Below are positions 1 to 12,100 of a stretch of 45,536 bases of DNA, piece by piece; position 1 is the stretch's first letter, and each line of letters opens with the position of its first letter. Under the pieces are notes generated by a model. That model worked only from the letters and a program-made list of their open reading frames with translations. It was not told where the DNA came from and did not search any database. The DNA is taken from positions 17,386-62,921 of the forward strand of contig NW_019091464.1 of NCBI RefSeq assembly GCF_001949145.1, read 5' to 3'. The position numbers and the translations under genes were made by a program. Source of the DNA: Acanthaster planci (Eukaryota; Echinodermata; Asteroidea; Valvatida; Acanthasteridae).

Positions 1-1260
1 ACCACATAACTTTTAGATTTTGCCCTCAGTTTTTTTTTTATTTCGTGAGCGCAAAACTCTCAAGGCAACTTTCTGGGTTGAATACTTGGAAATTTTTTAT
101 TAATAATCTTAATTTCTTAAATGTTTATTATTTACGGTGCAAGAGAAACAGATCAAGGGGCGGCACAGTTTGGCAACACTCGCCTCCTTATTTCATTGAT
201 GGAAAAACATTTAGTACAATTTCGTTTGCTTTTAACTGCAGAATCATTTAATATTTTCAAACAGAAATCCTCACAAAAGACATGCATGTCCCAATTGTAT
301 TGGATTAATCTTCTTGCGTCACGCCAACAGATCTGCTCCCCCAAATACAAGCACAAAACTGGTCGAACAAAAGCAAAACAAACGAACAATCCCTATAGTT
401 CCTTGAATTTCAACAACAGAAAATGACGGAGAATCCACTGGATGTCAAATCAGTAATGATTTTGGTTTTACCCTAATCACGTCCCGAAAGCTGTATACAG
501 CCTCTGTATCACAGCGCACTCCATTCAGTTTTGTTTTTATCTCCACGTAACCCACGTAACATTTAATTTTGGCAAGACCGAAACTTCATGTTGTCATTCA
601 TATCTAGAGCCTCACTGGCCCTAAATTTTATATCAGTATATTCGAGTTACAAAAAGGGACAAAGGAAAAAAGTCACCCAAGTTACTTGGTCAAGAATATG
701 TCTCTTTTCAAACTCAAATAGAACAACACCAAAATTTACCTGCCATTTTTTCAAAAGTTAAGAAAATATCAAAATGCAAGTATTGACAATTCCGTATTTC
801 CACAAGTGCTGTGCATGAAAACGGTATGATGGAACACCGTGTTTGGAGTTACGATGAACTCCTGCAAAAACAATTGTGATTGTACACACACAACAAAGTT
901 GGCGTATATCTTCTTTTTTCTTTAACTCGTGTACAATTTGTCTAAAATGTACCTTTTTATTCAACCGCCGGCCTTGAGAATCAAAACTTTGACTTAACAC
1001 TGGCTTGTACACAGACTGACGTATGTGAAATGGCATAAATAATGAGGCGATCTTGTGATTAATAAATAAAATGTAACTTGGATAAAGATGCAAGATGACT
1101 TGTCAAAGAAGATATTAGGTTTGGACCATCTGAATTTCCAACTTTTTATTTCAATGACAGCTACAGTTAAATTGTCTTCATGTAAACCCTCGCACCAGTG
1201 TCTACAAATGCTCCTCGTTCCTCAGAACGTTTTTTTCCCGGGGGAATTTCTTAGGATCAC

Positions 1261-1269
1261 TATAAATAG
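1261..1269 (+). promoter_or_regulatory. Possible TATA box
   Basis: TATAAATAG lies 99 bp before an ATG in good Kozak context (A at -3, G at +4). It could be the core promoter of the tentative plus-strand gene. In such AT-rich DNA chance matches are expected. Confidence 0.25.
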
Positions 1270-1359
1270 GCCCCTAAGAGGAAAATTCAAAGCGATAAGA
1301 AGCCAAGTGTTTCCGTTTTAAAATCGTGTAAGTCATAAATACCACCTCTTGACATTAAA

Positions 1360-3033
1360 ATGGAACGAAGGTGCTTCCACCATTTCCTATGCAGAGGAAG
1401 CACTGCACGTATAATTGCAAAAAAATAAATTGAAACAAAACAGTTGATGAGCGAACGCAGACTATGTTACTAACGGTGGCTTATCTCTTCTATACGTTTA
1501 CAGACAAAACGTGCAGTACCAGCTTCAATTATGAAGGAGAATTATGCTTTGTCGAGGGAGAAAATGAGTACGCACACGTACATGGACATAGGGTACCGGT
1601 TATAATCCCTTTTTTCCTCTCTTTTTTTCTCTATTTAAATTCCCCTTTATACCTAGGACCACCAATTAAAGTGTACATTCAACCAAATTCCCCAAAGATC
1701 CGACAGCAGGGGAACATTACCATCGAACTCGTTGTAGGTGGGTTCTTTGTATTATTTCAAGGTTTGTCTGTGCTAAAAGAGTACCTGCAATCAGTTGGTT
1801 TTATTACAAACGGTCAAAAAGCACTTTAATGTTATTTTCAACTTAAAATTTCACTACTTCAACGGGTATTTTACGTCCTATTTTACTGCCTTGTTGGTTG
1901 TTGCGCCGAGTATTTCCATACATACATGAGCAAAAGTGTTATTTCATCCCAATAAGAAAGCCTCAATGTTTCATTAGTTTAAAAACAGACATGTCTTGCC
2001 TTTTTGAGATTTTTGTGGACCTAATTTTCTCTTCTTTGCGGATTCGTCGTTGTTTAAATAAACAACGACGAATCCGCAAAGAAGAGAAAATTGTATAGGA
2101 ATAAGCGAGCGTTAATATTTTTCTCAGAAATGGTTTCACTGAAAAAATTCTGAGCTCACAATTTGAACAGAGAAACCTATGCATTGAACTGTGTTTCACA
2201 TGGATGGCATTACAGCAAGATTTAGTTCAGTCATAAATTACGGAAGCCGTTTAATTAATTCACATGAATCTTTCGATGGAAACATGGTTTCTCATCCTGT
2301 TTCTGCACGGGTTTGGGTTTGATTGTTCCTATAGCTCACGACATGGTCGCCAGAACTGTAGAACTTTTCACTAACGCCGCAGCCAGCATCCCACTACTGG
2401 CAGTCGATGCCGCGAGTTGACATCAATAAACCTCTGATGAGCTCGATGGCTTTTGACCTTCAGCAAACTTCACATACCTAATTCTGCAGTTTTGATACAG
2501 TCTTTAAGTTCAGTGGCGTATTTAGCCACTAAAGCTCACCATAAAATGATTGACGTGTATTTTCCATTTGCAGAGAAACGAGTTTTCTCGCGTTCGATTG
2601 GATTGACGACAACTTTGCTGAGGTATAAATACACTTTCATTTATTGTAACGATCAAGGCTTATCGAAGTATTAATTGGCATGTGCCTCAGTCCAAACATA
2701 AAAACGCAGACATGAAGAAACGAAACAATTTATGACATGGTGACACAATCACCAAATATGTACTGGTGTTGAGGAATAGATAGTCCAAACAACCCAATGA
2801 GTGTCTCTCTGAACAAACCGGCCTCCCAAACTGTGTTTTTAATGCTACAAATGAGAAACAAAAAACTGTCTCGTAAAAATGAAATATATCTCCTTGCTGA
2901 TAACAGAGTCTTGTTCTCTTATTTTCCCCTTCCCTGCGTGTAGAAAGAGTACAAAGGCAACGTGACACTGACCAACGAAGAGAACCTGCTGATGGCTTGC
3001 TTGAGAGGAAGCTTCAGGCTATGCGACGACTAA
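1360..3033 (+). CDS. Small multi-exon gene of unknown function (tentative)
   Basis: I did not recognise the product. Four plus-strand exons agree in phase: 1360-1408 (start MERRCFHHFLCRG, ends phase 1), 1504-1567 (phase 1 to 2, KTCSTSFNYEGELCFVEGEN), 2574-2622 (phase 2 to 0, ETSFLAFDWIDDNFAE) and 2944-3033 (phase 0, KEYKGNVTLTNEENLLMACL to a TAA stop). The last two have good splice sites (TTTGCAG, a pyrimidine tract before GTGTAG) and codon-like composition, and are the best supported. The predicted product is about 83 residues, acidic, with no signal peptide or membrane helix. The first exon could instead be 1088-1125 (MQDDLSKKIL), or exons may lie upstream of the window. It is convergent with the mucin gene. 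Confidence 0.4.
2023..2092. repeat. Perfect 34-bp palindrome with 2-nt loop
   Basis: Arm 2023-2056 is the exact reverse complement of arm 2059-2092, separated by AA. The arm carries CTTCTTTGCGGATTCGTCG. It lies in an intron of the tentative plus-strand gene. No flanking target duplication is evident. Confidence 0.97.
2511..2530 (+). mobile_element. CAGTGGCGTA transposon-end-like sequence
   Basis: CAGTGGCGTATTTAGCCACT matches the terminal motif of the MITE at 23464 for its first ten bases. No partner end or target duplication was found, so this is at most a remnant. Confidence 0.3.
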
Positions 3034-6000
3034 TGAAGCATACATAAAGTTTCTTATTCCACAGTTGTCTAGCTTTTAAGTTAGGCGACTTTATGTTAAA
3101 GCTTAGCGAAACTGAGCGACAAAAGACTGCCTGCTTTAATGTATCCTGAAATATACGAAACAACCAATCTGTGTCTCTCGTCCCTCGAGCTTCCCAAAAG
3201 GCTTTTACTCAATTAAATTGGGTGGAATATGTACATGCACGTGGCACAGAGAACAGTTATGGTGAAGATCAATGAACGATAAGCTGTGTTAACGCGATTC
3301 TATCGCAAGGGTGCAATTATTAGTATCCTTTTTCATAAAAATTTCTCTTCTCTAAGCTTCTTTATAGTACCTTCACCTAGATTTGAGAGTCAGCGTCCTC
3401 ATCATCGTCACTCATTCATTGGCTATCACTGGAAATGCGGATTAATTCCGTTGTCAGCTACGCGGAGATTGTCATGAAACTCGTCAGTCCGGTAGAGAAA
3501 ATAGCACAAAGCTTCTGTTGCTCCTTTAAAACGCTCCCAATCCAAGGGAAGAAACCAAACTAACCGAACTCAACCTGGGGACGATAGCAGCTTTTCCCAC
3601 GAATGTGATCTAAGTATTAGAAATCAAGCAAAACGTGGGGGTGTTTTATTAATGCAGGAGAACCCCTGGTATGTCAGGAAGCCGGGTTGCTAAAAAATAA
3701 ATCTCCGCGCTGTAAGCTTATCTTCACATTTACTTGTACCTAAAATTAATTTTTTCCCTAAAATGCAGCTATAATACTTATAAAAAATCTTTCCAAAAAT
3801 AGTCTACAAGCAATTGGAAATACATCATAACACTTTGACGAAAATGTCAGCTTATAAATACATAAAGATTACACGCACAAAAATATTATTCACGGTTGAT
3901 TTAATAGAAGAGGGTAATATAATTTATCCAAACTGGATTGAGTTGCTCCTGAAAAAGGTTTACAATAAATTTGATATAAAGGAATTGTATTAAAAATAAA
4001 CAGAGTACAATAATCTAGTGTAGTTTATGTCACCTAAAGAAACACAATTTGGAAGTGTATGTACATTTAACTATTTCAGAACAGAAAACCTTATTCCCCG
4101 AATATATATGAGGTGGTATTAAAGGTCCATACTTAAGAAAAAGTACATTTATTTAAGTACAACAAATTGAGGTGGCAGTTATCGAATCGATGATGTTTGT
4201 AAATATAGAAATAAATTTAGCCAGCCTTCACTGTAAACAATTCAAAATACAGCAGTGATTTCTCATATTGTCAGCTTCGAGTGTTCTTATGGGACACCGT
4301 GAGCTCAAAGTATAGATCACTACATACACAATAAAATACAAAGTCAAAGACAAAATGTCGTTATGATAGTTCAAACTATAATCATATATGCTGTTCAAAA
4401 TAGAATCAATAATATGCTTTCTGGACATTAGACTATGTTGCGCCTATTTAATATTTAACATCTAATATACCATAGAATGCATGTTAAAGAAAGCAAAATC
4501 TTGCAAAGCTGGCCATGCTAATTCAGAAAGTCTGTTTACCTGAAAAGTCGACTTCACAAGTAATAATAATGCACTAAAACCAGTGCAAAACGTATGATGG
4601 CCATAAAAGTTTAAGAATATTATGTGATTAAAAGTATACTATTATATACATTACATAAAACGTATGTAATTGTACACAGTAACATTATTCAAGAGAACCA
4701 AGTTCGCACAGTTTATTTCAGACTGCCCTTCATTACATAAAGCGACAAATAAAAGAAGCACAGCGATATTTTGATATCATCTGTTTAGCTCCCTTTTGTT
4801 TTTAGTGGATCGTATGAGAAAATTATCTACTGCCGGTGACAACAACCAAGACAAAAGCCAATGATGTATCGAGGGGCAGGGGCAAAGTTTATTTTGTTTT
4901 ATTGTTTTACTGTTTGTTTTCTAAGAAATTGAAAGCAAAAACATGTTCAAAATGGTACAAGGCCCTACCATCTTTGGGAGGGGCTTTAGGAAATTTTCAG
5001 ATGAAAAAAAAAACAATGCTGACTGCCTCTTTTAGAAAATGACATCCATTTGGCCTCCCCTCCCTGAAACAAAATCTGGATATGCCACTGACCAAAGCCA
5101 GTGGGAAAAATGTAGCTGTAGTGTCGGCTTCTACCAGTGAATCTAAAACAATTGCCATGAGAGAAAGGACAGCGACCATTTTTGAGCTGTGATATGGTCA
5201 CCTGCATTCATACAGACCCCTAAAATGAGCAAAAAGCCCTTGTATATAAATATACATCATTCAAGCTGGCCCTCATTAAAACTATATATAACTATAAATT
5301 TAAACTATATATAACTATATAAACTGATATCTTCCTCACGATATATCTGTCACGCTATTTCTCTTGCCGACTTTTTAAAACATCACTTAAAACTTTTCTT
5401 TTCCATACCTATTCAGTGTTGTAGTCGAGAACTTCTCGAGTAACAACTCTCTACCAAATATTTAACTAGTTAGGAGGAGAAAACCTGAAACACATGGATA
5501 CTTGATGGTACACGCACAAAGATATAACAACTTAAACTGATGACGAAACTGAAAAGTATTTTAAAGTAATGCAAAAGTACTCGGCCGAGTACTTTTCTCC
5601 TTAAACTTATATTTTACAAAACTGGGAGTGAAGTCTTACATTTAGTTTGTAATTCTACTTTTTGTCTTCTTTGAATCCCTCTTCCCCGTTTAATATTTGG
5701 CAGAGAACTTTGGTACTCGAAAAGACTACAACACTGGACCTATTAAGCCGCATAGCCCATTATCATTTCAATTCTCCACTTCTGAATTACACATTTTAAT
5801 TCATGGATAAAATGTTGTGATACCAGTTTGTGGCAGAACTTTATATAAATGCCTGAGTTATTATCATCATTATGACCCAAACCACGTAAACTCCGTCGTC
5901 ACGCCGTATTTTGCGTAACAGAAGTATGTAAACCTCTCAAAAACACATTCTTATGTCTACATATGAAATAGCATGTATTTCTTGCAAGGTTTCACTAACT

Positions 6001-6058
6001 ATGAGGAATAAAACGTCACACAGCTTGTGGTTGTTGCTGGTGTTGTAGAATTATGGGG
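3034..6058. other. Region between convergent genes
   Basis: AT-rich and without a convincing exon on either strand. It should hold the 3' UTRs of both genes. A plus-strand AATAAA at 3696-3701 could end the small gene. 5281-5324 is an imperfect ACTATATATAA repeat. The stretch ending TATGCCACTG at 5090 looks like one end of a CAGTGGC-type DNA transposon. Confidence 0.55.
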
Positions 6059-6112
6059 CTAGTTGTAGATACTCGGGTTGTAAACAACACGGCCTGCAGC
6101 ACCGTCTTCATG
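6059..6112 (-). CDS. Exon 49: last coding exon with stop codon
   Basis: 54 bp, phase 0: [17 protein letters not shown] followed by TAG (complement of 6059-6061). Acceptor TTGCACAG. The 3' UTR continues below 6059; candidate AATAAA signals on the minus strand lie at 4898-4903, 4888-4893 and 4712-4717, but none can be chosen with confidence. Confidence 0.87.
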   Translation of the reverse strand, partial: HEDGAAGRVVYNPSIYN

Positions 6113-9100
6113 CTGTGCAACATAAACATGGAAAAAACAAACGGTAATGAGAGCCATGTGGGGTTAAAACTGAATTAAGAATGAATACTCTCCGCTGTGG
6201 CTCCTATCATAAGGTGAATTCCTAAAACTGAAGTAAAGATGTTTTTAAACATACTCGTTCATTTTCCCTGTACAGCTCCTCCATACCGGAAGCCACGTAT
6301 GGTCGGACAAACTCATCCCGCCTTGGCAAATACTGTGGAACAGAGAAAAAACAGATGATATTATGACAATTTTTAAAGTGACGTTGCACTGCTGTGAAGC
6401 AAGAACAAATAAAAAATGTCTGTGCCGATTTTTTTCCTTTTTTCTTTTTCGCTGTCTTCAGTTTGTTTATGTTGTTAGGGGTCGTTTTTTAAATGCTTAT
6501 GCAACCTCATGTTGTTGATGATGAAATTCTACCTCTATCTGTAACTTGTCTGTTCTTTTATAAAGTGTCTTAAAGCCATTAGAGTCAGGTTATCTCAGGT
6601 TGAAAAACTCTTGGTGAGGTTAACGAATAGGCCTGCATTTTGGAGGTTTTGATCAAACTCATTGGCTTTGCAAGAAGTAAGAGAGGCCGTTTTAAAAATC
6701 GTGCAAAAGTGAAAACACACGCAGGCTAAATATTCGTGCTTCAAATTCGTAAAAGATGAGCACATTTCAACTCGACCAAAATTTTGCTGCAAATATGTCA
6801 TAACGTCAAAATCGCTTCACATTCGCATTCACCTGAACTATGAACCGGCCTTAAAGCAACTACTGCAGGGACAATTACAAGTTGTGGATTTCAATATTCC
6901 CAACAAACTAAAGATCCGGGTTAACTAGGACTACAGTTGCAGAGAGTTATGTTGACAAAATGTCCCCAAGAGGACATTTAGATGTCAAGGTGCATGATGC
7001 ACTCACCTGTCGCAAGTAAGGTGAATGGCTCATGACATTCCTCAAACGGTTCATTCTGATATCCTCGTCTCTGAGTGAAGATGTGGAGTACCAGTTGTCT
7101 TCAAAGCGGTTGTCTTCAAAGCGACTGTTATAGTCAGGGTACTCAGACAGGCCATAATTGACCCTAGGATCGCGAGGCTTTCTCCAGTCTGGATAGGAGT
7201 GGAGACCGGCTTCGTAACGCCGCCTCATCAAGAAACACAAGCAGACGAGCAACCCGACTGCCGCGAGGAGGAGGAACACACACCCTACGACAATGAGAAT
7301 GATTGCGAGGGTCGAGACACCACCTGAAACGAGACAGATTTCAAACAGATGTAATGAAAAAGTCCAATGTCGCAACTAGGCTCACATTTATCATGCTCTT
7401 GATGACCATTTCAATTTGTTAGAATGAATCCACTTGAAGATTTCTCGATGGTGGAATGCTTCAACCGCTGGTCCTTTTAAACTAATAGACACCACGGGTC
7501 CTAAAAGATTCATGTTCTTAAAACACTGCTTCTCAACACAGCAAAACTTAGAAAGGCACGTGGTCTTAACCTACCCGTAGAAGCACTGAGGGCAGATGAA
7601 TGTACAAAAGGAAAATCATAGCACTTTCTAACAGTGACAGAACTGAAATATACACTCTGTCCATGATTCAAATTACAAGCATGTCCCTTTGTTCGGGTAA
7701 AATGATCAGCATTTACCATCTGGTGCTTGTGTTGTGGTCTCCATTGTTGTGACATCACTGGTGGGCCCGGGAATCGCCGTCCCACAGTCCTGACCAGTGA
7801 AAGAAGCTCCACAGCTGAACAAAGGAATGAACAAATTTTTGTAAATGCTACGTAAATTGAGATCAATGCCTATCAGGGAGAAAATTTTGTTGTATTGTTT
7901 TGTCTTAGCCCTGTCTGTAATTTTACGACATCCTTTGAGATGCTTGGTGGTGGCAAACTAGGAGCTGAACATTATACATTCTCTGTAATTCTCCATTGTT
8001 TCTCAAACAAAACAACCCCAAAACAGAACTCTCGGATTTGTCTTTTGGGGCATGGAAAATGCACCAGATTGAAGGATTTGAGGCATGCTTTCAAAACATT
8101 TCAGTGGGGAGCATGCCCCCCGACTCCCCTAATCTGGTGATGCTAAGCTGAGCCATTGCATTTTGAACCTCACCCTTCTCATAATCCTGGGCATGCCCCT
8201 TAAAACATGCTGGTCTTTTTCTATTGTTCATGTCAACTTTGAGCTAACATGTGCACTTCACATATACATGTACATGTAGTTGATATCACATCCGCTGGCA
8301 CCATTTGAAAATTTGGTCAAGACTTTGGAGAGTGGTGCTTATTTAGAATCTCTGAAGAAAAAAAGATAAAGCATCTCTAAGGCTATACGGTTGGATGGAA
8401 TGAACCTTTTGATGTAAAAAAAGAGATGTTGGTTGATCATCGGGGTATTCCCGGTGGTGCAGAGTGGAAATTACCTGCAGGAGTAGGTTATCTGAGACGG
8501 ATAGTACCCCAACCTCGAACATGTCCCTCCATTCTGGCAATAGTCAGCTGGGCAATCTGTCGTCGTGTCTGAGAAAAAAATAATATCAGAGTAAATATTT
8601 ACCAGTGGAAATCATAACATGTACACAAGTCTTTCCTGTTACTGCAAAACAGGTGTGCCCTTCAAACTATGTAACAAATTGTTTCACAAAACAATTCAGG
8701 GTTACTATAGATGAGAGGCTGGTAAGAAATGCTAGGATGCAAAGTAAGTTGCGGTTTATGCAAAAGCACACAGCTTACCATTTACTGTAACTGAAGAAGG
8801 ATCGATCGGAATTGTTACTGCACCGTCAGTTAGCTCATTGGAGCTTGATAGAACTCTTAAAACGTCAGCATTCAACTGAGGCGATACACTGGGGTACTGC
8901 AATACCATGCTAACCACGACACTTCCTGACTGAAGACGAATGACGTGTGCTGATAACACGCTTCTGGTGGATGCGTCTCCCATCAATCGTATGAGAACCT
9001 AAAAATAATAATAATTTTACGAAGGATGGAAACATGGCTGGAAAGATGGGAGCATAAGGGGCAATAAAATGTCCACAACAGTAAGTTCAACCAAACAGAA

Positions 9101-12100
9101 GTTTGAAATGGCTCAAAATATGACCAAACCCCCGAAATCCGAAATTTCAGCATTTCGACAAAAGGAGCATTCCTAAAGTTTGGATGCAAGTGACACACTT
9201 CTCCAGGTGCAAATGCAGAGTAGACCCAATTACACTAATGCAATGAAAGTATGTAACTTACCAGCCGTTCAAAAATGACAATTTTTTCTTTGAATGCAGA
9301 TGATGTAGGATTATTGTAAACAGCTCTGAAAGTCTCAGCGACAGCTCTAAACTCTGCTGTGATTGATGACAGCTCTGGAGAAAAAACAATACGAGAGGCA
9401 ATTCTCACACAGTCTCTCACATATATCACATATTATGACAGTATATTAGTGCCATGTGTTGCATGGTGTCATTCCCAGTGAAAGCTTTCTTTTCAATCAG
9501 GGTAATTGGGTGGAGTGGAAAATATCTTCACCAAAACTTCAAACAGCCTGTAAGAATGACTTACGTTGACATACACTTGAGACCATAAAAAATCCATCAA
9601 ATATACGGCACTCGCAAGTGAAGCCAGTTGAAGTAGGTACACAGTATCGTCCAGTGGTACTATCTGAGCATTTGTCAACACTCAAGCACAGATTGTCATC
9701 TGAAAATATACAGAAATAGAAGAAACAAAATTATTAAAGTACACTTCGGTATCAGCCATCTTGTAAGACGTTCGCTCCCTCTGAAAATGGATCTTATCAG
9801 GCAATAATGTGAATCAGAAATTATGTTGTTGACACAAAGTGTCTGAGGCTGTTGCGTTTAGTTTGAGGTTGCTGTAAACCAATTTGTATATGAAAAACAA
9901 GTCGAGTGTTAAGATATGTTGATCAGCACGAATACGTAGCTATTTGCTGGTTGTTGCTTATTTCCATTGAAGATTGCACTATTTTGCAAAATTTTACAAA
10001 AATTCGAAAATATTCAAAAAGAGGGACCAAAACTTCTATAATTATTTCAAAGATTCACAAAAGGGCTCTTTTTATATGTAGATCATGAAACTCCAAACGA
10101 TCAAGTTGAAAATATTTAATATGTACATTTAATTTAATTTAAACAGGACATAAATTCTGGGCATAATTACTAGGGATAATGAAGGGATAGAGGGATAAGT
10201 GGGACGTTCTTGTTAAAAGTTACTGGTCATTATTATTCTTACTTTCGCAAGTTGTTCCATTATGTGTAAGAGGACAGACGCACTCGCAATGCTCTGCATC
10301 AAAAAGGCCACCGTTCATGCAGCTTGACTCCGTCAATGGACACTCTAGAGCACACAGATAGGAAAACACATAATTGGGATGAAGAAATACTCCTATAAAT
10401 TAAGTAGATAAATAAATTGAATGTCCCATTATAGGCTAAGCAAGGACAAAACAATTTCCCTATTGGTTGGGGAAAAACATGTTTTTTGCAGCTTCATGCT
10501 GAAGCTGACATTTCATTTTGGGCAACTGAAAATGCAAAGTGTGGGTAATGACCAGGATATACCAAGGAAGTCATTTGGAACTGGGTGAGATGGGCCAGGT
10601 ATATACCAGGGTTTTTATCAATAATGAGCTCATGATAGTGTATGACAAATATTGAGATTAAGATTTAAGGAATGTACCGCAGAATTTTGCCCTTAACTGA
10701 GAAGATTCCTAATGCCCTCTGCACTGGGCACACGAACAGGAAAGGAACAAATTAAATGCCCTTGAACATGTTGAAATAGCACAATAGCATGTTTGCTTGT
10801 TCGAGGAAAGGTGGAGTGTGAAGAACTCATCCATAAACATTATCCCAAATTATCATACATGTTTGTCCGTGTCAACACTACACACACAACACCAATAGTG
10901 ATGGCACGTCTTTCCTGTCCTATACATGTGATATTGGTGAGGGTGTCTTTTGTACAACTGTGTACATCTATTCTCTGCAAGCCTCAGCCAAAAGAATGGC
11001 TGAGTGTATAAGGGAATCAAACCAGTCACGGACGCCAACAGTCACAGATGCCAGCATTTAAGTGATGTGGTTGTAGGTGTAGTGAGATGTTTGTACTCGG
11101 AGGTGGCGGATTGGGCACAAGCCTCAAGTTTACAGGCCCTCAGATGGCAAAGCAACTGAAACAGATTAGCATATGTGCCATTTACCTGAGCAATCTCGTC
11201 CAGTCCAGTTGTCACCAGGACATGAACACTCACAGGTCACACTGTTCAGAGTTCCACCATTTGTACACGTCAGGGAGCATTCTGACAATGGGGAGAAAGC
11301 CATGTCATAAATTAGTGTAATCAAACATGTAAACATGCAGTGGACTGGTGGAAGACTTCGACAAGATAGCAGCAGACAAACTGGTCCTTTTCCACAGTTG
11401 TGCACGTGCCCAGAACCACCGCGCATGCCCAGATTTTCGAAGTCTCCGGTTAGGTTCAGAGGCAGTTCACNNNNNNNNNNNNNNNNNNNNNNNNNNNNNN
11501 NNNNNNNNNNNNNNNNNNNNNNNNNNNNNNNNNNNNNNNNNNNNNNNNNNNNNNNNNNNNNNNNNNNNNNNNNNNNNNNNNNNNNNNNNNNNNNNNNNNN
11601 NNNNNNNNNNNNNNNNNNNNNNNNNNNNNNNNNNNNNNNNNNNNNNNNNNNNNNNNNNNNNNNNNNNNNNNNNNNNNNNNNNNNNNNNNNNNNNNNNNNN
11701 NNNNNNNNNNNNNNNNNNNNNNNNNNNNNNNNNNNNNNNNNNNNNNNNNNNNNNNNNNNNNNNNNNNNNNNNNNNNNNNNNNNNNNNNNNNNNNNNNNNN
11801 NNNNNNNNNNNNNNNNNNNNNNNNNNNNNNNNNNNNNNNNNNNNNNNNNNNNNNNNNNNNNNNNNNNNNNNNNNNNNNNNNNNNNNNNNNNNNNNNNNNN
11901 NNNNNNNNNNNNNNNNNNNNNNNNNNNNNNNNNNNNNNNNNNNNNNNNNNNNNNNNNNNNNNNNNNNNNNNNNNNNNNNNNNNNNNNNNNNNNNNNNNNN
12001 NNNNNNNNNNNNNNNNNNNNNNNNNNNNNNNNNNNNNNNNNNNNNNATGATTGATTCGTCCTTTCCTACAACTTATTCCGTTATTTTAAAAGCTTCTTAA

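Noticed and set aside
1464-1829. 121-codon plus-strand open frame
   Set aside because: Only the part 1504-1567 is bounded by plausible splice sites; the rest is AT-rich low-complexity sequence.
2337-2416. Possible plus-strand exon (HDMVARTVELFTNAA)
   Set aside because: It has an acceptor-like TATAG and is open, but its phase does not fit the neighbouring exons and its donor (GTTGAC) is poor.
11335-12100. Two long plus-strand open frames
   Set aside because: They are open only because they cross the run of N.
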